Assembly: GCA_910591455.2 (NCBI GenBank)
Contig: OU342804.1
Location: 3,080,199 to 3,144,198 of the forward strand
Source: Pholis gunnellus
Lineage: Eukaryota; Chordata; Actinopteri; Perciformes; Pholidae
Direction of reading: 5' to 3'
DNA length: 64,000 nucleotides
Part shown: piece after piece, positions 14,201 to 23,078 of the stretch
Position numbering within the stretch: the stretch's first letter is position 1
How the letters are laid out: every line of letters starts with the position of its first letter
Program-made: the position numbers and the translations under genes
Notes under the pieces: model-generated
Told to the model about the DNA's origin: nothing
Database searches by the model: none
What the model saw: the letters and a program-made list of their open reading frames with translations, nothing else

Positions 14201-15370
14201 TAGCTACACTCAGGGGCCACTTTATTAGGTACACCTTTATGGTGCTGGTTATCTAGGTTATGACGGCTGCTGACAGTATACACTGAAACAAGAAACTTCT
14301 GCTCAAAACTGTGATATGTAGGAGCTGGGACCAGTTACTGACAACACCACCATAGATCAGTGTAGTATCAGATGACTTTTTGCATTGTCCCTAAATTAGT
14401 GTTATCGCTATTATAAAGCCATATCATTCCAAGTTCTATTTGGAATAACTATGTTTACGCTTTTTCCCCCTAATAACAAGATTATACATCATGATTATGG
14501 GACGTTTAAATAAACTTGTGATAATAGCACAGTGCAATGTGCTTGGATAGGCTACATTTGGTACTCTGACCAGCACGAGTCTGTGGATACTTCTACAATG
14601 CTTGATCAACACTTTGTGAGAAGGGAAATGTTGAGCAACGTATTTGGCAACAGTTCCGCCCTCTAGAAATACTCTTGAATGTGTGATATTTGTATGTGAC
14701 TTTAAACTGACAGACAGCTCCTCTGGAGGTCTCCGGCTTGGACGCTTAAACCCAATGAGAACGTTTAAGCGCGTGCTGGGCGGGTTTTAGGCCCACTTTA
14801 GGATACAAAACCTGGGGCAACAAGACACGTCAAACACACCACAGCTGCGCCTCATTAAAACATATGCACGTCCTCTTGACGCTAACGCCACCTGAAATAG
14901 CCCTCACAGGGACTAAACGGTCACTCTATATGTGAATTGTGTGAACGGCTTTTCGCAGGACCCTGTTCGTAAACTACAAACTTGAAACGCTCACTTCCAA
15001 AATACAAACGGCCGTTTTAGACGTTATCTCCGGTTAGCCGTGCCGTCCACGCCCTTCGACGTGACGTTAGCAACTGGAAGCTAGCGGCTAACGTTGGTTA
15101 GCTCGTGTAGGGCTAGCGCAGCTGAGTGGTCGTCTAACCCCGCTTTGATAAATTAAAGTTGCCATCGCGGCTAACGGGCAAAGGGACACGCTTTTCTGAT
15201 GCGTTCTGGAAACCGCCGGTCGCGTAGCTAGTCAACATTGCACCAGCTAGCTTGTCACTAGCCGGACCAAGAGCGGTCTGTGAAGGTGATAAACACAACT
15301 TACAGTTCCTGATGTCGGAGATGAACACGGCCAGGCCACGCATCCCATCGCCTTTAGAAACGGCAGGCAT
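361..15370 (-). CDS. ap2a2: AP-2 complex subunit alpha-2 (alpha-adaptin), 3' end outside window
   Basis: Large subunit of the AP-2 adaptor, which links clathrin to PtdIns(4,5)P2 and cargo at the plasma membrane during endocytosis. Twenty exons can be joined in phase: 15304-15370, 13838-13906, 11390-11532, 10979-11172, 9884-10013, 9051-9152, 8866-8974, 7889-8039, 7427-7595, 6240-6377, 5965-6147, 5656-5753, 4973-5204, 3293-3469, 2871-2960, 1855-1988, 1132-1214, 846-935, 558-681, 361-475. They give about 866 residues: an alpha-solenoid trunk (1 to about 620), a flexible hinge with two DLL motifs (about 620-725) and the start of the ear. The basic YSKKKYVCK patch at residues 53-61 is the known phosphoinositide site. 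The ear sequence ([27 protein letters not shown]) resembles AP2A2 more than AP2A1. The start is the ATG opening [12 protein letters not shown]; an in-frame GTG nine bases upstream is not needed. About 100 C-terminal codons are missing to the left. Confidence 0.95.
558..681 (-). CDS. ap2a2: ap2a2 ear exon 19, begins at AT-AC intron
   Basis: Residues about 787-827. It supplies AG of a split CAG codon, then [17 protein letters not shown] and [20 protein letters not shown]. The bases before it end in CTCCAC. Donor GTCGGT, phase 2. Confidence 0.9.
682..845 (-). other. ap2a2: U12-type AT-AC intron in ap2a2
   Basis: Reading the minus strand, the intron begins ATATCCTG (845 downwards) and ends CCAC (to 682). 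GTCCTTGAC at 703-695 matches the minor-spliceosome branch consensus TTCCTTRAC at eight of nine positions, with the branch A at 696, 14 bases before the end. Splicing here joins C to AG, giving [13 protein letters not shown], and makes the linker after FLSF 13 residues long, the same length as in human AP2A2 as I recall it. Length 164 nt. Confidence 0.85.
846..935 (-). CDS. ap2a2: ap2a2 ear exon 18, ends at AT-AC intron
   Basis: Residues about 757-786, [17 protein letters not shown] and [12 protein letters not shown]. Starts after TCCCACAG. No GT donor gives the expected length; the exon ends one base into a CAG codon, directly before ATATCCT, a U12-type 5' splice site. Confidence 0.88.
1132..1214 (-). 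CDS. ap2a2: ap2a2 ear exon 17
   Basis: Residues about 729-756, [20 protein letters not shown] and SEYRQNL, start of the appendage beta-sandwich. Acceptor AATTCCAG, donor GTGAGC, phase 2 in and phase 1 out. Confidence 0.94.
1855..1988 (-). CDS. ap2a2: ap2a2 hinge exon 16
   Basis: Residues about 685-728 if exon 15 is used. Encodes [28 protein letters not shown] and SEENFSR. The LLNLN resembles a clathrin-box (LLNLD-like) site and the LLVDV block is conserved in alpha-adaptin hinges. Acceptor CTCTGCCAG, donor GTGGGA, ends phase 2. Confidence 0.9.
2871..2960 (-). CDS. ap2a2: ap2a2 probable hinge exon 15
   Basis: A 90-nt phase 0/0 segment bounded by CTTTCTCCATCAG and a GTACAC donor. It encodes [12 protein letters not shown] followed by a Pro/Ser-rich tail ending SAGTM. 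The first part aligns by eye with the mammalian hinge TPSPSADLLGL, and both neighbouring exons are phase 0, so including or skipping it keeps the frame. It may be constitutive or a cassette exon. The donor is only moderate, and the evidence is splice signals plus motif likeness. Confidence 0.62.
3293..3469 (-). CDS. ap2a2: ap2a2 coding exon 14, trunk-hinge transition
   Basis: Residues 596-654, [20 protein letters not shown], then [17 protein letters not shown] and an Asn/Ala-rich stretch [12 protein letters not shown] that begins the hinge. Both junctions are phase 0; donor GTAAAC. The low-complexity Asn/Ala run differs from mammals and is expected for a fast-evolving linker. Confidence 0.94.
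3985..4330. repeat. dispersed repeat with CCGATC-type motifs in ap2a2 intron 13
   Basis: Contains a short tandem (GCCGATCAGGGGA twice, 4069-4095) and repeated CGATC/GATCGG words, ending with TCCCGATCGGAGCCCCCTT. A related patch (GACCGATCGGTGGCC, GGCCGATCAGCTG) occurs at about 21038-21070. Likely a degenerate teleost DNA transposon or MITE; family not identified. Confidence 0.4.
4973..5204 (-). CDS. ap2a2: ap2a2 coding exon 13
   Basis: Residues 518-595, [20 protein letters not shown] through [13 protein letters not shown], the last trunk helices. Acceptor TCCTTCAG, donor GTTAGT. Confidence 0.96.
5656..5753 (-). CDS. ap2a2: ap2a2 coding exon 12
   Basis: Residues 486-517, [20 protein letters not shown] and [12 protein letters not shown]. 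Starts after TTCGTAG and ends in phase 2 at GTAAAC. Too short to stand out as an open frame. Confidence 0.94.
5965..6147 (-). CDS. ap2a2: ap2a2 coding exon 11
   Basis: Residues 425-485, [20 protein letters not shown] through GYAAKTVFE. Acceptor CTCCCTCAG, donor GTGAAG, phase 0 at both ends. Confidence 0.96.
6240..6377 (-). CDS. ap2a2: ap2a2 coding exon 10
   Basis: Residues 379-424, [20 protein letters not shown] through ADYSIREEI. It ends at ATA with donor GTGGGT; the following exon supplies GTG, so the adjacent GTG is intronic here. The following intron is only 92 nt. Confidence 0.95.
6378..7426. other. ap2a2 intron 9
   Basis: An AT-rich intron of about 1 kb. The middle part (6900-7020) contains CATGGTATGATAACCATCTC and CCACGGTATACGAC, resembling teleost repeats rich in GGTAT/ATACC words. 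No exon-like segment seen on either strand. Confidence 0.4.
7427..7595 (-). CDS. ap2a2: ap2a2 coding exon 9
   Basis: Residues 322-378, [20 protein letters not shown] through VINALK. Acceptor GTTGCAG, donor GTGAGT, ends phase 0. Nearly identical to the mammalian trunk here. Confidence 0.96.
7889..8039 (-). CDS. ap2a2: ap2a2 coding exon 8
   Basis: Residues 272-321, [20 protein letters not shown], the conserved [20 protein letters not shown] block and ALIIHYD. Ends in phase 2 at GTTGGC; together with exon 9 it restores the family sequence YDSEPTLLV. Confidence 0.94.
8590..8800 (+). repeat. teleost repeat, TTTATGCTAAGCTAGGCTA family, copy 1
   Basis: Core GGTCTTTATGCTAAGCTAGG at about 8624, followed about 100 bases later by ATTTTCCAAAATGTTGAA. 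The same core plus the CCCAAAATGTAGAA tail occurs at 31190, 41258 and 59250, marking one interspersed family. It lies in ap2a2 intron 7. Confidence 0.6.
8831..8858. repeat. (CA)12 microsatellite beside ap2a2 exon 7 donor
   Basis: Reads as UG repeats in the ap2a2 transcript, beginning eight bases after the exon 7 donor at 8865-8864. Confidence 0.9.
8866..8974 (-). CDS. ap2a2: ap2a2 coding exon 7
   Basis: Residues 236-271, [20 protein letters not shown] region and [12 protein letters not shown]. Acceptor GGTCCAG, donor GTATGG in phase 1. The donor is followed after eight bases by a (TG)12 run. Confidence 0.93.
9051..9152 (-). CDS. ap2a2: ap2a2 coding exon 6
   Basis: Residues 202-235, [16 protein letters not shown] through ALAVARLSR, in trunk helices. 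Both junctions are phase 0; donor GTGGGT. The following intron is only 76 nt. Confidence 0.95.
9854..9876. repeat. (TA)n microsatellite beside ap2a2 exon 5 donor
   Basis: About 11 TA units starting seven bases downstream of the exon 5 donor on the minus strand. Confidence 0.9.
9884..10013 (-). CDS. ap2a2: ap2a2 coding exon 5
   Basis: Residues 158-201, [17 protein letters not shown] to [10 protein letters not shown], trunk helices. It ends in phase 0 at GTAAGA, and a (TA)n run starts seven bases after the donor. Confidence 0.95.
10979..11172 (-). CDS. ap2a2: ap2a2 coding exon 4
   Basis: Residues 94-157, [20 protein letters not shown] through [10 protein letters not shown], part of the helical-repeat trunk. 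It starts at TTTTCTAG and ends in phase 2 at a weak donor, GTTTGT. Confidence 0.94.
11211..11284. repeat. (CA)37 microsatellite in ap2a2 intron 3
   Basis: A 74-base uninterrupted CA run that makes up about a third of the 217-nt intron 3 and ends about 38 bases before the exon 4 acceptor on the transcribed strand. Confidence 0.95.
11390..11532 (-). CDS. ap2a2: ap2a2 coding exon 3, phosphoinositide patch
   Basis: Residues 46-93. It carries the lysine-rich YSKKKYVCK patch that in AP-2 alpha contacts PtdIns(4,5)P2, then [20 protein letters not shown]. The acceptor CTGTAG is directly preceded by a (TG)n run instead of an ordinary polypyrimidine tract. Confidence 0.95.
11537..11556. repeat. (CA)n abutting ap2a2 exon 3 acceptor
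   Basis: Reads as (TG)n followed by CTGTAG on the minus strand, standing where the polypyrimidine tract of the exon 3 acceptor would be. Confidence 0.9.
11557..13837. other. ap2a2 intron 2, no gene recognised
   Basis: Includes a short (GATCCAT)n run at about 11721-11752, a GCTAACAGAGCTAAC-rich stretch at 12190-12225 and otherwise unremarkable AT-rich sequence. An open frame at 13561-13824 (87 codons) reads out next to exon 2 of ap2a2, but on the opposite strand and with no recognisable domain; it is not called as a gene. Confidence 0.4.
13838..13906 (-). CDS. ap2a2: ap2a2 coding exon 2
   Basis: Residues 23-45, [20 protein letters not shown] region. The acceptor is TTTGCAG and the donor GTAGGT; both junctions are phase 1. 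It is a short exon, so the reading frame alone does not reveal it; it was found by homology. Confidence 0.93.
13907..15303. other. ap2a2 intron 1
   Basis: First intron of 1.4 kb. It contains CTCAGGGGCCACTTTATTAG followed by GTACACC at about 14209-14236, a phrase found in many teleost interspersed repeats. The right part (14870-15300) is CpG-richer and merges with the promoter region. No coding segment seen. Confidence 0.4.
15304..15370 (-). CDS. ap2a2: ap2a2 coding exon 1
   Basis: Encodes residues 1-22, [12 protein letters not shown] followed by [10 protein letters not shown], the invariant alpha-adaptin N-terminus. The exon ends in phase 1 at a strong GTAAGT donor. The ATG is preceded by AAC. 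Confidence 0.95.
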
Positions 15371-15600
15371 GTTGTCCACTCCCTGCTAATGGGACGCGTT
15401 CTCTTTTATATTTCAGACAGCCTAGCTATGTAGAGCAACTTTGTTTCAAAGTTTGCTAAGGTAGCTCGTAAAGTGCTGTATCCGACAGGGAGACCCGATA
15501 TGTGACGGAGACAGGAACCAGACAAGCTGCGGCCGCATTCCGTACATCGCGCTTACACCTAACTACTACAGCCTACAGGAGGGCCGCGTTCCGTACATGT
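15371..15600 (-). promoter_or_regulatory. ap2a2: probable 5' UTR and promoter region of ap2a2
   Basis: The sequence right of the ap2a2 start is GC-richer than the adjacent intergenic DNA and holds several CpGs and a NotI-type GCGGCCGC at about 15529. A GGCCGCATTCCGTACAT-like stretch is nearly repeated about 55 bases later (GGCCGCGTTCCGTACAT). No TATA box in a useful place. The transcription start cannot be fixed from sequence. Confidence 0.4.
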
Positions 15601-16415
15601 GGCGTTTGTCAACCACGATAAAAGCAGTATTGGTGCATAGTTAAGGTGCGATGGAAATGTAAGACAATGGCAACTGAGTACATTTGAACAATTTTTAAAT
15701 ATGTAAATTATTGATAATCTGTAAGATTACAGATGCTGTGTGAATGGACATAGCAGTTGTCTGCTGGTAATTCCCTGAGCGTGTCTGAGAGCCTTGTACA
15801 CGAGTGCTATGATGAATGGACTTAGACAATCACTTGATTGACACTTGAGACCCTCCTTGAAAGCCTCAACAGCAACATTTTGGAGGGAAAAATATTTCAA
15901 AGAATTTGTCATTTGCAATTGTCGTTAAAACTGTATTATTTTCAAATCTTATTGTGTCCAGCAGACCATTAGCTGCTCTGCCAGTGCTTTACACATCCTG
16001 CAACACAGAGCGGCATTAGAAAGCGGTGTGATAAACCCCAGCGAGGCCATACAAAGCGAGGCCATACAAAGCAGGAACATGCACACTTCATACACATCTA
16101 CAAAGTAAGCATCCTCCTCAGATGGTACACAAACACCTTAGGTCATTCCTCAGTTGAGACTTTTCCCTTTTTTGTATTTTCACCTTTAATTACAGTATTC
16201 CCCTCGTCCTATCAATGTAATGCTTCCAGGCTCCAGAGCCCAGTCCCAAAGGTCATGCCTCCAACCAAAGGTAAATCTGCGATGACTTAGAGTTGACCGA
16301 ATCAGTCGCTTTTATCAGTGGAGCTGCTCACCGGTGACTGAGAGCAAGTTGGCAGTAATTCACAGTACATAAATTCCCTCTGGAAAAGATGATTAAAATC
16401 TTGCGGAAGCCAGCA

Positions 16416-16515
16416 CTGAAGTGCATATGAACGGTGATACGTTCACTTACTGACATATGTAGGCTACTGAAGTGCATTCAAATGGTGATGCGTTCACTTA
16501 CTGACGTACGTAGTG
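16416..16515. repeat. 51-bp tandem duplication
   Basis: Two diverged copies, each starting CTGAAGTGCA and continuing through GTTCACTTACTGAC, begin at 16416 and 16467. Confidence 0.8.
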
Positions 16516-16545
16516 AACAACATTAGAACGGTTTTCAGTGAGTAA

Positions 16546-16762
16546 CACTGAAAATGTGCACAAACGCACTGAAAATATTCAAACCAGCTCTGAAAATGAG
16601 CACACGGCCGCTGAAAGAATTTGACGTAGGCACTAAAAATGTTCACAAATGCACTGAAAACAAGCACACATGTACTGGAGAGGAGCACACACACACTGAA
16701 ATGTTAACACACACTGAAAACAAGCACATACGCACTGAAAATATTCACACCAAGCACACAGG
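16546..16762. repeat. 21-bp period minisatellite, about 10 units
   Basis: Units begin CACTGAAAA and contain CACA; starts at 16546, 16567, 16588, 16609, 16631, 16652, 16673, 16694, 16712 and 16733. Most are exactly 21 bases, so frames stay open on both strands as seven-residue repeats (TENKHTC-like on plus, HFQCVCA-like on minus). Non-coding in my view. Confidence 0.85.
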
Positions 16763-19700
16763 AGAGAGCCTACTTCAGAAAGGAGACTGCTGCTCTCCAT
16801 CTGGTCCTGAGCTCCTCCATCCTTCTCATCTGATCCTGTAGTCATAATTAATAAATAATAAATAATTCAAACCACAGTGGCCACAGTAGAGCACAATGCA
16901 GCAGGACATACTTGAAATCATAAAGGGTTCATCCTCAATACATTTGTTATACATTTTTTTAAGACGGGTGTCGTGTTTCATGTGTAAAAGAGGAAATTAA
17001 ATTCCATAGAGACCCAGTGGGGCTCAAATCATCCTGAGACGGAATATTCAGATCATTTTCTTAAGGCAAAGTTACAATCACACACATTTTAAAATGAATT
17101 GCAAATAAAAGCCCTGCGTTCAAAACAAATACCTATGTGGGCATGCGTGGCATCTAATCTATAAGAATGCATCATATTTTATATTTCATAAGCACATTTT
17201 GTACGTAAAATGAAAGTGATTAGTAAATATTCCTGGTAAATAAATGTAGTGGAGTACACAGTACAATCTTTGCCTTTCATATGTAGTGAAGAGGGAGAAG
17301 TTAATTGGTTAAAAATGGACTGGACACAAGTCCATGTACTGTCTACAACTTTCCACACTGAATAAATGAGTCTCTGAATGATACGACGGTGGTGATAATG
17401 ATTTGGTCTGTTATACAGTACTTTAAGGAAATATATTGGGCTTTTATTTGGAAACTCCAGTTTGGGACCAACTGGCGAGGCAATCGCTGAACTGCATGAA
17501 TGTGCAATTCAGCAGCATCTAGTCGTGGAGAAGGGCAACTACATCTAAAGTCAATACAAGGAAAACCTTTTAGCAACCTTTCTATCCTTTCTTCTTTTTT
17601 CTTAAAAGATCAGAAAAATCTAGAAGGTAATCATGCCTTATGTAGTAGTACGTCAGTCTTTATGAGAAAGATACTTGCAGACGGTTTCAGGAGGCAGTCA
17701 AACATTCAAATATATTTGAATACAGTAAACGGGGAAGTAAGCCAGAGAGAAAACAAGGAAACAATGTATTATAAATAACATTATTACATAATTGGGACAC
17801 ACAATTAGCTGAACCAAAATGGCAGCAGGTAAGAACGAGGTAAGCAGGGCTTAACCTGTGATTGTATCAGCTATGGTTATACATTTTGGTCCCCACCACC
17901 CTGGTATTTTGCCAAGCCATCATGCATTGAGGAAGAGACAGATGCACTCTGGATAGGTCACCAGTCTAGGTCACCTGCAGTGAGAGTGCAACTAATCTCT
18001 TGCTATATGTACGTTATGAATCCGACTCTGACCGCAATTCCAGTTGTCTAAATGTTCCAGCGCAGCAGAATGAAATCGAGCAACAAATTGGACATTGTAA
18101 AATACCTGCCACAACCACAAAGGGCCTGGGCTCTCTGATTGTGTAATCAGAGAGCAAATGGATCGCAGATGGATTGCACCGATGGTCAGATTTACCTCTC
18201 AGAAAAAAAGAAGAATAGAACCTCCTGGCTGCAGATAACTTGTTACTAAAGTGAACAAACCTGCACCAGTGATTCTCTTGTCAAGAGGGTTGCTGAAGGT
18301 CATATCCGGCTGTAAATGTGTTTAAATGCACCAGGTCTCGTATGGAGGCCTCCTAGAGACAGGCTACCGTTTACAGACAAAAATTAAAGAACCAGATGGA
18401 GACTTCCTGTCTCTTGCTGTAATTACAATTACTCATCATATAGATGGATAACTGCGTGGGCAACGCGGGCATGTGCCAGGGCCCTGGAGTGAAGGTGTGG
18501 GGGGGTTAGAAAAAAGGCCAAGGACCCCGCCCCCTTCTTATATCGGAGTAGGCCAAAATAAAAATACTGTGACGCAAATTAGCCGATTGAAAAATTTTCT
18601 GAGCGGAAAATATGTGTCAACTGATGTTTTCAACATGGAAAAAAAAAATAGACCTGCAAGACCTCTTAGCTATGGCAACGGCGGCGGCTCATGCTGCAGC
18701 TCCCATGAATTTCTCTACATTTTCGTCCTTTTTTGTTGTTTCTTGTGTTTATCACTAATGACATATGACAGAATACATTCATCAACATCTGAAAAGGAGG
18801 TGTGGGGATTAAGTGCAGGGGACTTTGAGACGACCAACCAGCCAGACCTGCCGGACCAAACGCCACTAACCTGGCCCTGGAGGAGAGGGAGGAGAGCAGA
18901 GATGGACAGCTAAGCTGACCTAGCTATAGGACCTGAGGCTACTCCACTACCCAGCATGCTCCTGGCTGTCTGATGCCCCGTCGAAGGAAAATAAGATGGA
19001 TGGCAGCAGCGGGAGGTCGGTGACTGTTCCTTATGATGCACATTTAAAAATTAAAAAAAGCACTACAGGAATGTACTGCTGTTTTTGTTTTGTCTGTCGT
19101 GTGTTTGTTGCGTTTCAAATGAGCTACAACTGAATATTGTTGCCCATCCCTGTGTTGCATAATTACAATTAATTATCCTTGAAGCGGGGTCCAAGCACCC
19201 ATCAACAAAAGGCGCATCATCTCAGGGCAGGAGGATGAGGCCACCACTGAATACTGAAGACTTAGCTGCTCATTGTGCATTTGTTCGTTTGCTTTGGCTG
19301 CCTCAGATGCCCTGAATTGTCTCCTAGTTTAGGTACAACCTAAAATATGTTAATATTAAGCTATTCTTCCCCATTTACTGATTTGTTATTCAATAAAGAA
19401 AACTTGTGAACCAACGTGATGTAGGAGTATATCTATTGTCTCCACACTAGAATACGCGATGTTATGTGGAGAGGGAGATTATGAAATAATATAACCAGGA
19501 ATTACACAGAAATCACGAGTGTAGTGCGCTAAATGCAATGAAGGACTGAATACACATTTCTGAAAGTTGAGCGGCATCAGCGGATTGTTTAAAGGTTCCC
19601 CGTGGAGTGTTATGAGTGTTAAGATATCTACAGAAGTCCTGTCACTCTCCCGGTTAACGATGTCCGTCTTCTGCTGTCGGATTGGATTAGTTAGTGAAAC

Positions 19701-21631
19701 CAACTACACCACTCTGACATGTCTTCACTTCACCGCCACTAAGCTGAAGGAGGACTAGTGTTCGGCATGATGACATTCGGGAGTCTCACTTGGCCACGCC
19801 TTTTTTAAAGAAACATCACTACAGGGGTATTTAGTGACATATCATATTGTCGAACAAAACGTTAAAATATGTTAAACTTGCGTTAATCCCAGACCTTATT
19901 TCAGATGCTAGGGATCCGGAGGTGCAAAATGCTGAGTCATTTCAGGCTTTTAGGACTCATTCCTGCAGAACTCTATTCAAGAGGTAAGTCCGTGTGGCCT
20001 ACCCCCCTCTGACATCCCTGTGATTCAGAAACCCACGATCATCGTGTGCGAGCACATCACGAAGCCACGTCCTCAGTCTGACTCGTGTAACAGCAGATAA
20101 TGCTGCGAACAGTTAAACAAGCACCTGGCTTTACTCGTCTCTTGAACGTCGGGAATCAACGCCCTATTGTGATCCATTGGAAGTCCAGTTTATAGGTCTG
20201 ACGTGTGTGAAGCTGTTCAGGGAGAATGTCTGATTCACTCATTAGTCCGTTTTTTTTTGCGATAGAGGACATCTCATTAATTTCACCCCTAATGTGGCTA
20301 CCGAGGGTGAGAGCTCGTAAACATGTTGGTTGCACATAATAGCAACATCGTTAACACATTTTTAGGAGTCACCCACTAAAGCTGTTATTGTTACCTTGGT
20401 AACAGTACAAAAACAACCACAGACGCACTGACTGCAATTTCTTTGGCCCATTCCGATATCAGATTGTCTAAAAGTCTGATTCGACGATTGGGATTTTCTT
20501 TCTACAAACTTTCATTGACATTAAGGCTCCAGACTAAGCTTTTTTTTACCAACGCCAACCGTCTTGAATTTCGAAATGTCATCCTTTTATTTTGTTACCG
20601 TCATCTATATTAGTTAGTTGCATTAAAACACAATTTAAATCATTGGAATATACGCTTTAATTTGTGTTTTAATCCAAGCATTAGTAGTACTAATGAAGTA
20701 TTATAAGCTGCTTACAGCTAGTGTTAAGAAGTTAAACCTGTCATAATTCCCTCTCCGATACCTATTTTATATTGCCGTGAAAACATCTCCTTTAAACTGT
20801 TATCTTGTTTCTCAACAGAAAAAAAACATTTTACATTTGAACACGTCACGCTAACGTTAAAATTAACCTTTGCTCAATACTCGTTTTACTGAGTACTAAG
20901 AAATATCTGATGAAGTTAGTTGTTGAAAATGTTTTATGGATGCTCCTCCGCGGCTTATTTTGGACCTGGAAAGTTATCGTCTGTGCTGCTGTGCTCCAAA
21001 GTAAAACTATAATGCGACAAAAAATTGGAAATATGAGACCGATCGGTGGCCAGTTGTGGCCGATCAGCTGAAAACCACTTCCCTTTTTAAGGAATTGACC
21101 AACATTGACCAACAGAAAGTATCACACTCAACAATCCTCGATGTTGCCTACAACTTTGCAAAACTTTACATGTAAGTGAAATGCAAAAATTTACGATGCA
21201 ACTATAAGTGACAACGTGCAAGCAAGGTTTGGTCTCTCAGCCTTCCTGCCTGGTTCATCGAGACAGCAACCTGAAATTATGCCACACATAAAAAAAACAT
21301 TAGGCCGATCAAAGCTAATGATTGGAACAAGTGTCTATTAAGTCATCCTTTACAAAGGTCTCATATTTTCTAACTAATGATATCATTAATGGTTTGTAAA
21401 ATAAAATTCCCTCATAGGGCATCAATTAGAACAACTTTTATTCATCATCATTTGTCATTCACGAAGGGTCAAGAGTTTCTCACTTTGAAATAAACCCGAA
21501 ACCTTGAACCACATATTTGGAGACTCCACTCTCTGCTGTGACCGGACCGACCGGAGCTTCTTTTACATTCCTCCCTCGGTGGTTGAGTCTTTCCTCTGGA
21601 GCTCGTAACTTTGGAAAAAGGAAAAGCGTTT

Positions 21632-21632
<1 letters not shown>

Positions 21633-21700
<68 letters not shown>
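21633..21700. repeat. (GT)n-(AT)n-(AC)n perfect palindrome
   Basis: GTGTGTGT, then about 25 AT units, then ACACACAC: the whole 68-base run is self-complementary and could extrude as one hairpin. Confidence 0.9.
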
Positions 21701-21767
21701 GTAAAGATTCTTATGCTACTAACCTATCATTCAATAAGTGCTTCACAGCCTCATAATGTAGCAGCAT

Positions 21768-22207
21768 GGAAGAAGTGGACGTAGTCATCGTGACGACACC
21801 CATTGATTTGTGGACTGCAGTTGTGAAGCCTTAAGTTTGGCATTTTGGCCGCCGCCATCTTCGTTTTTCACGGAAGTGACCATATTTGGACTGTTGCTGA
21901 GTGAGGCACTGGTAGAGTAGCCGTATAGGCCTTTGGTAGTGGTAGCGACCTGTCAATCACAGTAGACCCGCCCTAAAGTATACTCCGCTTTATGGTCTAT
22001 TTGACTCTAAATGGACCATAATTTACTAAATGAACATCATGCTGTATTGAAACTAGAGATTGAGACCATAAACTCATGTTTACTGAGGTAATAAATCAAG
22101 AGAGAAGTAGAGTCATTTTCTCATAGACTTCTATACAATCAGAGGAGTCGCCCCCTGATGGCCAGTAGAGAGAATGCAAGATTAAAGACACTTTCGCATT
22201 GGCTTCA
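21768..22207 (+). repeat. teleost repeat family A, copy 1 (near full length)
   Basis: Carries GTGACGACACCCATTGATT, CTGTCAATCACAG, TGAACATCATGCTGTATTG, GAGACCATAAACTCATG and CATAGACTTCTATACAATC in order. The same order of words occurs reversed at 46103-46543 and partly at 50078-50375 and 24515-24665. Probably a non-autonomous transposon. Confidence 0.7.
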
Positions 22208-22252
22208 CTCTTCAGAACCCACAGGTTGCCACCTGTGTTGTGTGTGCGTGCA

Positions 22253-22667
22253 TGTCACGGGGCATGATGGAGGACTCAAACGCAGACCAGGCAGAGTAGC
22301 ATGAAGAAGGTAATTTAATGAACAATAATCCAACAGAAGATTTACAGGACTCGGCAGGAGATCCACAGAACAAACAAGAGACGAGGGGGGTAAAATCCAG
22401 CAGGAATGAGACAGGGAAGGCAGACTGGAAACCCGGGAACAGGACAAGCCGAACAGGCGGGTAGACATTACAAGGATCTGGCAATGAGTGACTGAGGGGC
22501 AGGAGTTTATGTAGAGGGAAGAACAGGTGAGAAGAGTTGTGCTGATGAGGGGGAAGTGCTTGATTAATGATCAGAGACAGGTGAAGGGAATTAGGCTGAG
22601 GGAGTGACTGACAGGTAGAGTGGAATAACAGACACACAGCACACAGAGGCAAAGCCTAATCATGACA
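22253..22667. mobile_element. LTR-like or non-autonomous repeat upstream of tph1
   Basis: A 415-base unit bounded by TGTCA and TGACA, A/G-rich inside with phrases such as AAGGTAATTTAATGAACAATA and GGCAATGAGTGACTGAGGGG that recall teleost LTR retrotransposon sequences. It ends about 315 bases before the tph1 start codon, next to a GT-rich flank. No target duplication is clear. Could be a solo LTR. Confidence 0.45.
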
Positions 22668-22981
22668 GTGTGTGTGTGTGTCAGGCCATGTGATGGGTCC
22701 GCCCTGAAGTCAATAATGACCTGTACTAATCTCCGTCCTGCTGAAACAAATTGCTGCTCCCTCCCCTCCACTACAGCCTCATAAACACCACAGCATTTCA
22801 CTCCGTGATACAGTACGGCTGGAAACTCACACTGGAGCTGATCTGGAAAGCCTTCAACTGCTGAAAGAGACGTCTTCCTTTCAGAGAACCCATCCAGTTT
22901 CAAGCTGAGCTGTAGCTTGGGGCAGAATACACAAATTGACCGAGCAACAATTGCAGTTCTACTACTGATCTGGAGACAGGC

Positions 22982-23078
22982 ATGTACGCCAAGAATTCCG
23001 AAGAACACGAGTCACGCAGAGAAGGGTCTTTTGACTCGGTTAATCCTGCTTATGAGGAGAAGCAGCTCAACAATGAAG
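22982..23078 (+). CDS. tph1: tph1 coding exon 1
   Basis: Encodes MYAKNSEEHESRREGSFDSV and NPAYEEKQLNNE, resembling the fish-type extended N-terminus (SFDS...YEEK..NNE). Ends in phase 1 at GTAAGT. The ATG follows AGGC, an ordinary context. Confidence 0.85.

Larger units (their letters stand above)
15601..22252. other. ap2a2-tph1 intergenic region
   Basis: About 6.6 kb without a recognised gene. Besides the entries listed separately it holds a short tandem at about 16039-16070 (GCGAGGCCATACAAA twice) and a 146-codon open frame at 18473-18913 with one hydrophobic segment (FLYIFVLFCCFLCLSLM) but no splice context or homology I can name. Both neighbouring genes have their 5' ends facing this spacer, so promoter elements are expected at its two ends. 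Confidence 0.5.

Noticed and set aside
361..15370. Identification as ap2a1
   Set aside because: The ear reads [15 protein letters not shown] and [12 protein letters not shown], closer to AP2A2; the long acidic hinge insert of AP2A1 is absent.
16039..16070. Possible CRISPR-like direct repeats
   Set aside because: Only two adjacent 16-base units without spacers, in a vertebrate genome.
16494..16845. Repeat proteins on both strands around 16.6 kb
   Set aside because: Explained by the 21-bp tandem array, whose period is a multiple of three.
18473..18913. 146-codon open frame with a hydrophobic segment
   Set aside because: No homology I can name, no splice or promoter context, ordinary base composition; most likely chance or repeat-derived.
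21480..21756. Tyr-Ile repeat proteins on both strands
   Set aside because: Translations of the (AT)n palindrome.
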